DNA from: Shewanella waksmanii ATCC BAA-643
GTDB lineage: Bacteria > Pseudomonadota > Gammaproteobacteria > Enterobacterales > Shewanellaceae
Assembly: GCF_000518805.1 (NCBI RefSeq)
Contig: NZ_JAEH01000016.1
Span: 37,592 to 101,591 of the forward strand
Length of the DNA stretch: 64,000 bases
Direction: 5' to 3'
Of the stretch, positions 18,166 to 28,900 are shown piece by piece. The notes beneath the pieces were generated by a model. That model was not told the origin of the DNA. It worked only from the letters and a program-made list of their open reading frames with translations, and searched no databases. The stretch's first letter is position 1; the number at the start of each line of letters is the position of its first letter. The translations under genes and the position numbers were made by a program.

Positions 18166-20166
18166 TTAACTGGCTTTTCGACTACCTTTAGGTTGACGCT
18201 GAGTTGCGGATTTTGCGGTTGTTGACGACTTTTTCGTGGTAGTGCGCTTTTTACTATAACGGCGTTGATTGGCTCGAGCAGGCGCTTTAACTCCCTGTAG
18301 CGCAGTGGGCAGTTGGGCGCCAGCTTGAGTGATCAACTGCTGGAGAGTGTCCACCAATGGCGTCATAAAACTTTGATATTTCGACTCTTTACGACAAATA
18401 GCGTCGAGATGACTTTCCCATAGCGCGGTCATATCTGGGGTGGTTGCACTGCTAGGTAAACTGTCTATTAGCCCCATGCCGACCGCGGTAGCCACAATCG
18501 TTTTGCCTTTACGTTCGATAAATTGGCGCTTAAACAGCAATTCAATTATCCCGGCACGCGTTGCTTCTGTTCCGAGGCCATCGGTCTCTTTAAGAATTTT
18601 GCGGATTTCAGGATCGGTAACATAGCGGCCTATTCCCGTCATGGCGCTGAGCAAGGTGGCATCGGTGAACGCTTTCGGAGGCTGAGTCTGTTTTTCTAGT
18701 AATTGTGCTTGGCCTGAGTGCAGCGACTGACCGACCGTCAGTGCGGGTAAGGATTGCAGGTTTTCTTGTTCTTTATCAGAGTCAGCTTCACGGTTTGACT
18801 GTTTTTGTGGCCAGAGTACTTTCCATCCAAGTGATTGTTCCTGTTTGGCTTTAGTGCGAAACAAGCCTTTAGCTATTTCAATCTCTACTTGGGTTTCATG
18901 ATATCGATAAGCGGCATAAAACTGCGCCAAATACTGGCGTGCCACTTGTAAATAAAGCTGGCGCTCGGCTTGACTAAGCTTGGCTAAGTCAGCGACCTTT
19001 TCGGTGGGAATGATGGCGTGGTGTGCATCGACCTTAGTGTCGTTCCACGCTTTAGATTTGATACTCGGATCGGGCTGCGGTTGACCTTCAACCAGTTCAT
19101 TGGCGCCAGTTAATATGGCACGAATAACATTGGGCGCCAGCGCAAATTGATCTTTGGGCAAATAACGACTGTCCGAACGAGGATAAGTCAGCAGTTTGTG
19201 TTTTTCGTATAGCGCTTGGCACGTATCAAGCACCTGCTTAGCACTCATACCAAAGCGCTTACTAGCATCAATTTGTAATGAAGATAAATTATAGGGCAAA
19301 GGCGCGGCTTGCCGCTTATCCTTGCTTTGTAAATCGACGACAGTGGCGGGCTGTTGGCTGATCCGAGCAACGACATTTTCTGCAAGCCGCCGCGCTAATA
19401 CTCTGCCGTCTTCATCCATATAGGGGCGGCACGCTTCACTGGGCTGCCACTTTGCGGTAAAGGCATCATTATCTTGGGTGCTTAGGTGGGCTAATACTTC
19501 ATAAAAAGGCCGGCTGACAAAGCTGGCAATCTCTTTGTCGCGCCTGACCACTAATCCAAGTAAGGGGGTTTGCACCCGGCCAACGGAAAGCACACCTTGA
19601 TAACCCACTTTTCGCCCTTGTAAGGTATACGCTCGGGTCATATTCATGCCATAGAGCCAATCTGCTCGCGCTCTGGCTAATGCTGAAGTCGACAGCGGTA
19701 CAAAGTCTTTGTTGGGCCGCAGTTGACCTAAGGCCCGCTTAACGGCTTGCGGATTAAGATCGCTAATTAGCAGTCGCTGTGCTTGCTGAAGTTTTTGCCC
19801 TTTTACGCCAAGATGAGCAATGACCTCATCAACCAACAACTGCCCTTCTCTATCGGGGTCGCCAGCGTTAACAATTTGACTGGCTTGCTTAACCAATTTT
19901 CTTAATACCGACAGTTGCCCACGTGTCTTAGTTTTTGGCCGCATTTTCCATTCGCTAGGCACAATCGGCAGATGTTCAAACTTCCACGACTTATACGCAG
20001 CGTCATAACTATCGGGTTCTGCTTGCTCAAGTAGATGGCCAATACACCATGAGACACAATCACCATTAGCTGCGGTGATAAAGCCATCGCCTTTTTTGTG
20101 TGGTTTAGGCAGCACGTCGGCAATGGCTCGCCCTAAGCTTGGCTTCTCGGCAATATATAGAATCAT
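18166..20166 (-). CDS. topB: DNA topoisomerase III
   Basis: A 666-residue type IA topoisomerase that unlinks single-stranded and precatenated DNA during replication and recombination. The TOPRIM domain has the catalytic Glu in AEKPSLGRA and the acidic NAGDPDREGQLL; the active-site Tyr is in LTYPRSDSRYLP. Near the end comes a basic Lys/Ser/Thr/Arg-rich tail of about 35 residues without zinc fingers. Length fits TopB (E. coli 653). The ATG at 20166 begins the invariant MxLYIAEKPS. The gene is divergent from the Fur-box gene at 20382. Confidence 0.97.
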   Translation of the reverse strand: MILYIAEKPSLGRAIADVLPKPHKKGDGFITAANGDCVSWCIGHLLEQAEPDSYDAAYKSWKFEHLPIVPSEWKMRPKTKTRGQLSVLRKLVKQASQIVNAGDPDREGQLLVDEVIAHLGVKGQKLQQAQRLLISDLNPQAVKRALGQLRPNKDFVPLSTSALARARADWLYGMNMTRAYTLQGRKVGYQGVLSVGRVQTPLLGLVVRRDKEIASFVSRPFYEVLAHLSTQDNDAFTAKWQPSEACRPYMDEDGRVLARRLAENVVARISQQPATVVDLQSKDKRQAAPLPYNLSSLQIDASKRFGMSAKQVLDTCQALYEKHKLLTYPRSDSRYLPKDQFALAPNVIRAILTGANELVEGQPQPDPSIKSKAWNDTKVDAHHAIIPTEKVADLAKLSQAERQLYLQVARQYLAQFYAAYRYHETQVEIEIAKGLFRTKAKQEQSLGWKVLWPQKQSNREADSDKEQENLQSLPALTVGQSLHSGQAQLLEKQTQPPKAFTDATLLSAMTGIGRYVTDPEIRKILKETDGLGTEATRAGIIELLFKRQFIERKGKTIVATAVGMGLIDSLPSSATTPDMTALWESHLDAICRKESKYQSFMTPLVDTLQQLITQAGAQLPTALQGVKAPARANQRRYSKKRTTTKKSSTTAKSATQRQPKGSRKAS

Positions 20167-20323
20167 CGATTATTACTAACACTGTATAAATTAACAGTAA
20201 CTGTATCGCAAATTAATTGAGTCCGCAATCTCAGTGAACGCCGCGAGCGTCGGCAATAACGCTAAATGGCCATGGTTTAAATAGCGATACTAAAATATTT
20301 ATCTTCCTACAATGTAAATTCAA

Positions 20324-20351
20324 TTGAGAATGATTATCATTTAAGTAATAT
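20324..20351 (+). promoter_or_regulatory. Fur box overlapping a sigma-70 promoter
   Basis: Positions 20326-20344 match the 19-bp Fur consensus at about 15 bases, including an unbroken AATGATTATCATT core. TTGAGA (20324-20329) and TAATAT (20346-20351), 16 bp apart, would be the -35 and -10 elements, so bound Fur would block the promoter of the small membrane protein gene downstream. Confidence 0.75.
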
Positions 20352-20381
20352 GATTGGTAAATATTTCACTGGCTGACAATT

Positions 20382-20648
20382 ATGCTTACCACATTACCCA
20401 CTTCACATTATCGCTTAGACCATATTTTGCTGTATCACTTTTTATTGCTTACCGCGATATCACTGCTGATTTTGCCGCTGTTTGAGCATGACAACACATT
20501 GGTGTTGATGTTATTGGTGAGCTTGCAGATAGTGCTTACCTGCATCAATACCCTGATTTCTGTCAGTTTCGGCCAACGCATCGAGCGCATAGCGCTTAGC
20601 GTCTTGTTTGCACTGTGGATGACAGTTTGGCTGGTGCATCTCAATTAA
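20382..20648 (+). CDS. Small Fur-regulated membrane protein of unknown function
   Basis: An 88-residue protein with three predicted membrane helices (about residues 16-34, 40-60 and 67-86) and few charged residues; I recognise no family. The start ATG has only a weak ribosome binding site. It lies 31 bp downstream of a promoter overlapped by a strong Fur box and ends just before a bidirectional terminator. It is therefore a complete small transcription unit, probably induced when iron is scarce. A 69-residue opposite-strand frame inside it has no supporting signals. It may be a component or regulator of an iron-uptake function; that is inference. Confidence 0.72.
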   Translation: MLTTLPTSHYRLDHILLYHFLLLTAISLLILPLFEHDNTLVLMLLVSLQIVLTCINTLISVSFGQRIERIALSVLFALWMTVWLVHLN

Positions 20649-20689
20649 AACCCAATCTTGTCACTGTGACTGCACCAATACCAGCCATA

Positions 20690-20719
20690 AAAAAACCGAC
20701 CCTAAGGTCGGTTTTTTTT
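20690..20719. terminator. Bidirectional terminator between the small membrane protein gene and purF
   Basis: The stem CCGACC / GGTCGG with a CTAA loop is flanked by an A-run on the left and eight or more T on the right, serving both converging genes. Confidence 0.88.
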
Positions 20720-20738
20720 GGCTAACGCAGATACAACC

Positions 20739-22253
20739 CTAAGGGTGACATACGTTGTGCAGCTCTAAGTTGGTACCGATGTCTTTGCTACGATTAGCTT
20801 TAGCATCGTCGTTACGAAGCTGGGTTAGATGGTCTAAGTAAGCTTGGTCAACATCATTAGTAATGTAGTTACCATCAAAAACAGACGTTTCAAACTGCTT
20901 AATATCTGGGTTTTCTTGACGTACTGCTTCAGCCAAGTCACTGATGTCTTGGAAAATCATACCGTCAGCGCCAATCAGCTTACTGATTTCATCCACGTCG
21001 CGGCCATGGGCAATCAACTCGCTTGTGGTTGGCATATCAATACCATAAACATTAGGGAAACGGATCTCAGGAGCGGCAGAGGCAAAGTACACTTTCTTCG
21101 CGCCAGCTTCACGAGCCATCTCAATAATCTGCTCAGATGTAGTTCCACGTACGACTGAATCATCCACCAGTAACACATTCTTACCTTTGAACTCAGCGTT
21201 GATAGCATTAAGCTTGCGGCGTACAGACTTCTTACGCTCTTGCTGACCTGGCATGATAAAAGTACGGCCAATATAGCGGTTTTTAACAAAGCCTTGGCGA
21301 TACGGCAGATCCAAATTACGAGCAATTTCTAACGCGATATCACATGAAGTTTCCGGAATTGGAATGACCACATCAATATCATGATCGTCCCACTCTTTCT
21401 TGATTTTCTCGCCTAAACGGGTGCCCATGTTCACTCGACTGCCATAAACAGAGACATTATCAATGGTCGAGTCTGGGCGCGCAAAATAGACATACTCAAA
21501 GATACAAGGTGCATAGCTTGGAGATTGCGCGCATTGACGGGTATAAAGCTGACCATCTAATGAGATATAAACCGCTTCACCTGGGGCCACATCACGCATG
21601 GTTTCAAAACCTACTGCGTCAAGCGCTACGCTCTCAGAGGCTACCATATACTCAGTACCGTGCTCGGTTTCATGCTTACCCAGTACAAGAGGACGAATAC
21701 CAAATGGGTCTCTAAAGGCCACTAAACCTTGACCAATTATCAGCGCTGCTACCGCGTAAGCACCGCGAGTTAAGTTATGCACATTGGCGACAGCGTCAAA
21801 TACTTCATCCGCCGTGAGCTGTTGGCTATCTGTGTGCTGTAGTTCATCGGCAAGCAGATTAAGCAGGACTTCAGAATCAGAAGTGGTATTAACATGGCGG
21901 CGCTGCTGAACAAGACGTTCATGCAATGCCACGGTATTGGTTAGGTTACCGTTGTGCGCAAGTGAAATACCAAAAGGAGAGTTAACATAAAAAGGCTGCG
22001 CTTCTGATGCACTAGAGCTGCCTGCTGTAGGGTAACGTACATGACCGATACCCGCATTACCTTGTAGGCGCTGCATATGCTTAGGCTCAAATACGTCTTT
22101 TACCAGACCATTGGCTTTACGCAGTCTAAACGCACTACCATCTACGGTGACAATACCCGCTGCATCCTGTCCACGATGCTGTAATACAGTTAGTGCATCA
22201 TAAATAGGTTGATTAACCGAACTGCGGCCAACTATTCCGACAATACCACACAT
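20739..22253 (-). CDS. purF: Amidophosphoribosyltransferase
   Basis: A 504-residue enzyme for the first committed step of purine synthesis, moving the glutamine amide to PRPP to form phosphoribosylamine. The mature N-terminus begins with the nucleophilic Cys of MCGIVGIVG. The PRPP-binding loop is [14 protein letters not shown] near residue 370. A GAGGAA ribosome binding site precedes the ATG. It follows cvpA in the usual cvpA-purF order. I found no clear PurR operator upstream of cvpA. Confidence 0.98.
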   Translation of the reverse strand: MCGIVGIVGRSSVNQPIYDALTVLQHRGQDAAGIVTVDGSAFRLRKANGLVKDVFEPKHMQRLQGNAGIGHVRYPTAGSSSASEAQPFYVNSPFGISLAHNGNLTNTVALHERLVQQRRHVNTTSDSEVLLNLLADELQHTDSQQLTADEVFDAVANVHNLTRGAYAVAALIIGQGLVAFRDPFGIRPLVLGKHETEHGTEYMVASESVALDAVGFETMRDVAPGEAVYISLDGQLYTRQCAQSPSYAPCIFEYVYFARPDSTIDNVSVYGSRVNMGTRLGEKIKKEWDDHDIDVVIPIPETSCDIALEIARNLDLPYRQGFVKNRYIGRTFIMPGQQERKKSVRRKLNAINAEFKGKNVLLVDDSVVRGTTSEQIIEMAREAGAKKVYFASAAPEIRFPNVYGIDMPTTSELIAHGRDVDEISKLIGADGMIFQDISDLAEAVRQENPDIKQFETSVFDGNYITNDVDQAYLDHLTQLRNDDAKANRSKDIGTNLELHNVCHP

Positions 22254-22312
22254 GGGTAGGATTCCTCATTGTAAGATGTTCTGATAATTATAATATTCAA
22301 ATCGTTCTTTGG

Positions 22313-22335
22313 TCGGCACTCACTAGCCGTGCCGA
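22313..22335 (-). other. Hairpin between cvpA and purF
   Basis: A 7-bp stem TCGGCAC / GTGCCGA with a 9-base loop, without a following U-run. It may modulate read-through or mRNA processing between the two genes. Confidence 0.35.
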
Positions 22336-22355
22336 GGCAGGTAATCTGCCCTGTT

Positions 22356-22844
22356 TTATAATTTGGGTACAAAGCTTGAGGTGTTTTCTACATAGTCAAA
22401 AAACCACTGTATGACCACACCGAACTCAGGCACTAATACGGAGCTCTCCCACCAATCGGTACTAGGAGCGCCAGTAAAAGCATCTAAGAAAAATAATATT
22501 GCACTGACAATCAATGCGCCTCTTAAGGCGCCAAAGCACAAGCCTAAAACACGGTCTGTACCGCTAAGGCCGGTTTTATCCACTAACTGACCAATCAGAT
22601 AGTTAACCAGTGCGCCTAAAATGAGCGTCGCGACAAAAAGAATCGTAATTGCCACACCATTCCTAAGTAACTCATCTTGCATTTGAGTTAGATAGACGGC
22701 AAGGTCTTCATAAAATTGACTCGCAATGAAAAAAGCCGCAAACCAAACCACGAGCGACATGGCTTCTTTGGCAAATCCACGGAGAAGACTAATTAAAGTC
22801 GACAATCCGATAACAGCGATAATGGCGTAATCGATCCAAACCAT
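22356..22844 (-). CDS. cvpA: CvpA family membrane protein
   Basis: A 162-residue inner-membrane protein with about four hydrophobic helices and the family start MVWIDYAIIAVIGLSTLISLLRG split over the first membrane segment. In E. coli CvpA is needed for colicin V production and affects envelope stress tolerance; its molecular activity is unclear. It is normally cotranscribed with purF, as the spacing here suggests (102 bp with a hairpin). Upstream, a likely terminator separates it from dedD. Confidence 0.93.
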   Translation of the reverse strand: MVWIDYAIIAVIGLSTLISLLRGFAKEAMSLVVWFAAFFIASQFYEDLAVYLTQMQDELLRNGVAITILFVATLILGALVNYLIGQLVDKTGLSGTDRVLGLCFGALRGALIVSAILFFLDAFTGAPSTDWWESSVLVPEFGVVIQWFFDYVENTSSFVPKL

Positions 22845-22980
22845 TGAAATTGATGATCCAGCATGACATTAAGACGGCGCGATCTTACCAGAGACGGAGC
22901 AGATTCTCACCCCCTAGCGACAGATAAATTGATCGCTGTCTGCTGGTTTAATTTTGCAGCGTCAGCTAAATAAGTCTATA

Positions 22981-23013
22981 TAAAACAAAGCCGCAATAGG
23001 TTTATTTCGGCTT
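22981..23013 (-). terminator. Likely terminator downstream of dedD
   Basis: On the minus strand AAGCCG and CGGCTT enclose a 14-base loop and are followed by a T-rich tract (TGTTTTA). The long loop makes it moderate. The stretch from here to the cvpA start would hold a cvpA-purF promoter. Confidence 0.5.
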
Positions 23014-23061
23014 ATTTTAAAGTGTTTCACTTAAAGGCTTTAGTGTTCTGTATACGAAACG

Positions 23062-23715
23062 CTATTTTTCGGTTGGGTTGTAAGCGATCACCCGTCCTTT
23101 TAGCTTAGTGACTTGCTCGACCTGCTTCTGCACTTTTTCGAGTTTAACCCGCGAAAGGTCTGGACCAACAAACACTTTTGTCAGCTGACCATCAACCGGT
23201 TTTTCTGGAATAGTGTAAGCAGTAAAACCTTTGCCTCTAAGCTGCTTAACCAACGCTTTTACATTATTGGCATTGTTAAAACTACCTAGCTGTATGGTAT
23301 AGGCAGAGGCTTTGGCTACCGTAGCTTTAGGCTGAACCGGCTTTGGCTCTGCGGTTTTGGGCGCAGTTTGCGTCGCAGGCTTGGCATTATCCGTCTGCGC
23401 TTTTGGCTTAGCACTGCTTGCCTCAGCGGTTTGCGGCTCGTCGTCAGTTACTATCTGCCACTGACCCGCTTCGTCCGTTGCGAGTTCTCCACTGGCTTGT
23501 GCGGGGCTTTGTTGGGATTGTTGCTGCGCCAACTCAATTGTTTCAAACTCACTTTGCGGTAAAGGCTCTACATCAACCACTGGGCGCAATGGAATTTCGG
23601 CAAACTGCTCTTCTTGATGTTGCTTTTTGCCATCTAAGATATCGGGTAAAAATATCACCCCTAGGGCGACTAATACGATGATACCCACTAGGCGATTCTG
23701 AAACTGACTAGACAA
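23062..23715 (-). CDS. dedD: SPOR-domain cell division protein DedD
   Basis: A 217-residue inner-membrane protein with one N-terminal helix (about residues 8-24), a Gln/Ala/Lys/Pro-rich periplasmic linker, and a C-terminal SPOR domain (SAYTIQLGSFNNANNVKALV to the end). SPOR domains bind denuded peptidoglycan glycans at the septum, and DedD helps constriction. It follows folC by 11 bp in the usual folC-dedD order. Confidence 0.92.
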   Translation of the reverse strand: MSSQFQNRLVGIIVLVALGVIFLPDILDGKKQHQEEQFAEIPLRPVVDVEPLPQSEFETIELAQQQSQQSPAQASGELATDEAGQWQIVTDDEPQTAEASSAKPKAQTDNAKPATQTAPKTAEPKPVQPKATVAKASAYTIQLGSFNNANNVKALVKQLRGKGFTAYTIPEKPVDGQLTKVFVGPDLSRVKLEKVQKQVEQVTKLKGRVIAYNPTEK

Positions 23716-23726
23716 TGCAATACCCT

Positions 23727-24986
23727 TTAGCTCTGTATAAATTCATTTTTCAACGCTTTAAACTCAGCCACAGTGTAAAATGAGCCAAAAATAATTACCA
23801 CATCATCTTTGCTTAAGCGGTGAATTAAATGCTGCCACGCCAGTGCAATACTGGCGTATGTGTGACTTTGACTGCTAGTGGGTAAGTTATTTTGTAAGTC
23901 GTTAGCCGCGGCGCTGCGAGGGCAATCTAAATCGACCAAATGCCACTCATCAACCACATCCGACATTATGCTCAACACACTACTGCAATCTTTATCTTTA
24001 AGCATACCGCAAATCGCAATCACCTTTTTAGGTTGATACGCTGCCATTTTCTTTGCAAGATAGCGCGCCGCATGGGGATTATGCGCCACATCTAACAGCA
24101 CTGTAGGCTCAGCGCTCACTTGCTCAAAACGACCTGTAAGCTTAGCTTGTTGCAGCCCTTGGGCTATCGCTGTCGCTGGCATATCTGGCCATAACTGCTC
24201 AATCACCGCCAGCGCGGTTGCAGCATTAGCAAGCGGTAGACTTGGTTTAGGCAGCGCCGTTAGATTGCTAACCATGCCAGTAAAGCACCAGCTATCATGC
24301 TGCTCTTGATAACTAAACTGTTTACCGACCGCAATCAATTTTGCTCGAATTTGCTCACTGTATTGCACAATCGATGTGGGCATATCAGCCTCGCCAACAA
24401 TAGCGCACTTATTGGTTCTGAACACACCAGCTTTTTCTCGGCCAACCAATTCTCGGGTGTCGCCCAGGTATTCTTGATGATCTAAATCGATACTGGTGAT
24501 CACGGCGACATCTGCATCAATGATGTTGGTGGCATCGAGCCGTCCACCTAAACCCACTTCAAGTAAAACCACATCCAATTGTGCGGCTTTAAACAGATAT
24601 AAGCCTGCTAAGGTGGCATATTCAAAAAAGGTCAACGAAATATCACCACGAGCGCTATCAATCGCACAAAATGCATCAACTAAATCTTGATCATTAGCAT
24701 CTTGGCCATCAATGCGTACCCGCTCGTTGTAGCGCAACATATGCGGAGAGCTATACACACCGACGCGGATTTGCTGTTGACGCAGTATACTCTCAAGCAT
24801 GGCGCAGGTGCTGCCTTTGCCATTAGTACCTGCGACCGTTATGACCTTAGTCTCACCAAGGTCAACAACACCTAACTGGCGAGCAACTTGTTTGACCCGA
24901 GTTAGGCCCATGTCGATTTCAGTTGGATGTAATTCAAGCAGATACGCTAGCCACTCATCTAGGCTAGTCTGTTGCGATAATTTCAT
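23727..24986 (-). CDS. folC: Bifunctional dihydrofolate synthase / folylpolyglutamate synthase
   Basis: A 419-residue Mur ligase-family enzyme that adds glutamate to dihydropteroate and then to tetrahydrofolate. The ATP-binding loop is TVAGTNGKGSTCAML near residue 52; further landmarks are SSPHMLRYNERVRIDG, LLEVGLGGRLDATN and LLDVAHNPHAARYL. Length is normal. It lies only 54 bp from the truA stop, with no accD between them, unlike the usual gammaproteobacterial order. Confidence 0.96.
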   Translation of the reverse strand: MKLSQQTSLDEWLAYLLELHPTEIDMGLTRVKQVARQLGVVDLGETKVITVAGTNGKGSTCAMLESILRQQQIRVGVYSSPHMLRYNERVRIDGQDANDQDLVDAFCAIDSARGDISLTFFEYATLAGLYLFKAAQLDVVLLEVGLGGRLDATNIIDADVAVITSIDLDHQEYLGDTRELVGREKAGVFRTNKCAIVGEADMPTSIVQYSEQIRAKLIAVGKQFSYQEQHDSWCFTGMVSNLTALPKPSLPLANAATALAVIEQLWPDMPATAIAQGLQQAKLTGRFEQVSAEPTVLLDVAHNPHAARYLAKKMAAYQPKKVIAICGMLKDKDCSSVLSIMSDVVDEWHLVDLDCPRSAAANDLQNNLPTSSQSHTYASIALAWQHLIHRLSKDDVVIIFGSFYTVAEFKALKNEFIQS

Positions 24987-25040
24987 TAACTCATTCTCGC
25001 CTTGGTATTAGTATATGTTTGTACAAGCTGGCGCTATATC

Positions 25041-25826
25041 TCAATCCAACATGAACAGCGGCCCAAGGGCCAACTTCGGTAGTTGATGCTGTTCTGGGTA
25101 AGTGACATCGACCAAATAGAGTCCGTTAGGTTTCGCTGTTGCAGCGGCCTGGTTGCGATCTTTTAATGCCAAGAGCTCAGCTATCCAGCCCACTTGTTGG
25201 CGACCGTAGCCAACTTCTAATAAAGAACCAACAATATTTCTGACCATATGATGCAAAAAAGCATTGGCTTTAATATCAACACAAATATACATGCCTTGGC
25301 GAGTCACGTTGACCTCATGAACACATCTAAATGGCGTATTGGATTGGCATTGAATGGCGCGAAAACTGGTAAAGTCTTGTTCACCTAGCAAAGATTGCGC
25401 TGCCTGATGCATAAGAGTTTCATCAATCTCACCAGGGTAATGACTCACTCCGGCACGCAAAATACCAGGACGTAACTGGTGATTGCAAATCATGTAGCGA
25501 TAACGTCGCGCAGTGGCGGTAAAGCGAGCGTGAAACTCATCATCCACCTCTTTGGCCCAACGCACCGCGATATTATCGGGTAAGTTAACGTTTACGCCTA
25601 ATGTCCAGGCACTGAGCTTACGAATAGCGTTAGTTTCAAAATGAACCACTTGCCCTGTTGCATGCACTCCGGCATCTGTGCGGCCTGCACATTGCACCGC
25701 AATAGGTTCATTGGCGACAAAGGACAGCGCTTGCTCCAATTGCTGTTGAACAGAATCGACCTCGGCTTGGCGTTGCCAGCCAAAGTAGGCGCTTCCATCA
25801 TATTCAATGCCTAATGCAACCCGCAT
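25041..25826 (-). CDS. truA: tRNA pseudouridine(38-40) synthase
   Basis: A 261-residue enzyme that isomerises uridines 38-40 in the tRNA anticodon arm. The catalytic Asp lies in [15 protein letters not shown] near residue 51; other landmarks are the start [20 protein letters not shown] and [17 protein letters not shown]. Length is normal. It follows fimV and its terminator, so it probably has its own promoter in the 160-bp gap. Confidence 0.97.
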   Translation of the reverse strand: MRVALGIEYDGSAYFGWQRQAEVDSVQQQLEQALSFVANEPIAVQCAGRTDAGVHATGQVVHFETNAIRKLSAWTLGVNVNLPDNIAVRWAKEVDDEFHARFTATARRYRYMICNHQLRPGILRAGVSHYPGEIDETLMHQAAQSLLGEQDFTSFRAIQCQSNTPFRCVHEVNVTRQGMYICVDIKANAFLHHMVRNIVGSLLEVGYGRQQVGWIAELLALKDRNQAAATAKPNGLYLVDVTYPEQHQLPKLALGPLFMLD

Positions 25827-25944
25827 GTGATTTTCCTATAGTGTATGAACAGCCCAATGAGAGCAGAGTAAATAGGCGGCGGATTTTAGCATAACCACCT
25901 TAGTTCGACATCTGCAATTACGCCTAATGCCGTGTTTGTTGCAT

Positions 25945-25970
25945 AAAAAAACGGCGCTAATGCGCCGTTT
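25945..25970 (-). terminator. Terminator of fimV
   Basis: On the minus strand AACGGCGC-ATTA-GCGCCGTT is followed by six or more T, just downstream of the fimV stop. Confidence 0.88.
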
Positions 25971-25989
25971 AATGAGTTAGTGTGTTGCG

Positions 25990-28900
25990 TTAACCAAGAT
26001 CATCAATTAACTTGGCCGCTTCTTCTTTTTGGCGCTCGTTGCCGTCCAGTTCAACTTCTTTCAACAAGGCTTTGGCACTGTCATTATCGTCAATCTCAAT
26101 ATAAGCGCGGGCTAAATCTAACTTAGCATTGACTGAGTTTTCTTCATCATCAACGTCAACCATTGACGCGTTACCCATTAAATCGTCTATTTCGCCCATA
26201 TCGACATCAAGCTCTTTGTATTGGTCAACCTCAACAGTTTCCTCGTCCGCGTCGTTAAGTAGCTTATCGATATCAATGAAGCCATTATCGTTCTGGAAAG
26301 AGGTGAGATCGTGCTCAGAAATCGCTTGTTCAGGCGCATCACTACCGGCTTCTAAAGCCGCTAATGCCTCGTCGACCGTTAATTTATCATCATCTAAATT
26401 CAGTGCAGTGATATCTGTATCATCTGCCGATGCCAGATCATCCGCTCCTGTCTGCTTGCTATTGGAGAAGGATTCGAAATCAAGACCCGCATCACCATCC
26501 CAATCAAGACTATTGTCGCTGGATGATTTACCGCCTTTTAAGTCATCAAATATGCCTGGCTCTGCTGCAGTGTTTTGCGGATCAACAGATTCTAAATCTG
26601 CTAATAACGCATCTAAAGCAGGATCTGCTGAGTCATTGCTGAGGTCATTATCTGCGGCGGCTTCAGCACTTGGTTTGGCTAAATCAGCAAAATTGACCTC
26701 AGTAGTGTCATCTTCTTGCTCAGATTCTTCAATCTCTAGCGCATCGGCATCAATATCAAACTCAGCCAGCAAGTCATCAAGTTCAGTATCATCATTGGCT
26801 AATTCACCATCAAGCTCTGCCGCGATGGCATCACCAACTTCTTTATCTAGCTCCGGCGCTGGCGGTGTTTCGGCCGCGGGTTTATCGAACTCTGCCAACA
26901 GCTCATCAAGCTCTGCGTCACTGTCTGCTGGAATATCTTGCGGCAAGTCTTGAGGTAAATCTTCTTCAAGCTCGGCAGCGATGGCACTGGTTAAGTCTTC
27001 ACCGTCGCTCTCTACTGCTACATCGTCATTATCAGTAGTTACTACTTGGGCTTCTGCCTCTGGCGTGTCAGCATCAAACTCAGCAAGTAAGCTGTCGATA
27101 TCATCAGCACCTTGCTCGCTGTCATCGTCTATTTGCGCCGCTTCGCTTGGCTCATCGCTGGCAGGTTCGTCAAACTCAGCTAGCAGGTTATCGATATCAT
27201 CTGTACTTTGCTCGCTCTCCTCCGCTTGCGCCACTTCGCTTGGTGCATCGTTGGCAGGTTCGTCAAACTCAGCTAGCAGGTTATCAATATCATCAGCGCT
27301 TTGCTCGCTCTCATCCGCTTGCGCCACTTCGCTTGGCTCATCACTGGCAGGTTCGTCAAACTCAGCTAACAGGTTATCGATATCATCTGCACTTTGCTCG
27401 CTCTCATCCGCTTGCGCCACTTCGCTTGGCGCATCACTGGCAGGTTCGTCAAACTCCGCTAGCAGGTTATCGATATCATCTGCACTTTGCTCAGTCTCAT
27501 CCGCTTGTACCGCTTCACTTGGCGCATCACTTTCTGGTTCATCAAACTCGGCGAGCAAACTATCAAGATCCTGCTCGGATTGCGCATCAGATTCAGCCAA
27601 TAAATCGTCAGCGGGATCTTTGGCTAACTCATCGGCAGGTGCGCCGGCTTCTGGCGCATCAAACTCGGCGAGTAAGGCATCTAAATCTTCAGATTGGGCA
27701 GCTTCATCACTAGATTCGGTCTGCGGGAACTCGGTATCAAACTCAGCTAAATCTGTTTCATCCGTTGCGGCAATGGTTTCACTGCTACTTGGGGTATCTA
27801 AGTCGGCTAAAAGCGCATCTAAATCATCTTCTTCGGCGGCGGTGTCCGCTGGCGTTTCATCTTCCTCTTGCTCACCCATCGCTTCAGCCCATAAGTCATC
27901 TAGCGATTGGCCTTCATCATTTTCTTCTTCAGCAGCGGTATCTCCACTGTCGACAAACATCTCTTCAGCCATATCAACTTGGCTGTCAGCATCCACCATA
28001 TCGGCTTCAGGCTGCAACATATTGTCGTCAACGTTCATTAACGAGTCTATCGACTCCTCCTCTTCGGTATCTAGGTGCACCGCCATATCAGAGTCATCGG
28101 TCGCCTCACTGTCGCTGGCTAATGCGGCTTCAGGAGCTGCATCGGACTGAGTTTCAGTGTCAGCACTGGTCGATTCGCTACTGTCTTGCTCTTCGGTTGA
28201 CTCGGCCTTATCTTTGCGCTTCTTAAGCATAAACCAGATTAAAAACAGCAACAGTAGTCCAGGAACTAACGCCCCTAAAATTAGATACAGTGGATTACTC
28301 ATTACCGTGCGCCACAGGTTCTCTGGCTCTTTCACCGCTTGGGCCTGCAGTTTATCTAGCTGTTGTTGCAAGGCTTGATTTTCTGTCACCAAAGACGCTT
28401 GTTGCTCTTTTTGTAACTGCAGCGCCTCTTCAAGCTCTTCTATTCTCACGCCCTGCTGTTCAATCTGATCCTTTAGGGCTTGGGTATCGGCACCGCCCAC
28501 ATCAAGTTGATCTTGTGCTCTGGCCAGCTCATCAGTCAGTTGCAGGTTTTTTTGCTGCTCCTGCTCTAACTGCTGAGTCACTTCAGCTAACTCACTGCTG
28601 TTATCAACCACTTCTGGCAATTGGGCAGGTACGGCCGCCGTGGGCGTGCTTGGGGTTGTTACACTTGGTGTCGCCGCTGGTGCTGCCGGCTTAGGATTGG
28701 ATTGAGCTGCTTGCCAGCCTTTATCATCTCGCTCAGCACGCTTTTTAGCTAAAGATGCGGGTATTTGCAGCATCACCTCTTTAGAAGGAATGAGCAAAAT
28801 CATGCCACGTTCTAAACTGTTGTAATTGTCGCTAGAAAAAGCATGGGGGTTGGCGTCGTATATCGCCGCCATTACCTGATAAATACTTACCGAGCTGTCA

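Noticed and set aside
20435..20644. 69-residue minus-strand frame opposite the Fur-controlled small membrane protein
   Set aside because: The plus-strand frame has promoter, Fur box, terminator and membrane helices; the opposite frame has none of these.
22845..22960. PurR operator upstream of cvpA-purF
   Set aside because: I looked for the ACGCAAACGTTTGCGT pattern known from E. coli and found no convincing match.
26981..28150. Long plus-strand open frame (389 residues, Ser-rich) opposite fimV, with further frames of 274, 188 and 153 residues
   Set aside because: They mirror the Glu/Asp/Ala-rich repeats of fimV on the other strand; the Ser/Ala monotony and lack of start signals show them to be shadows.
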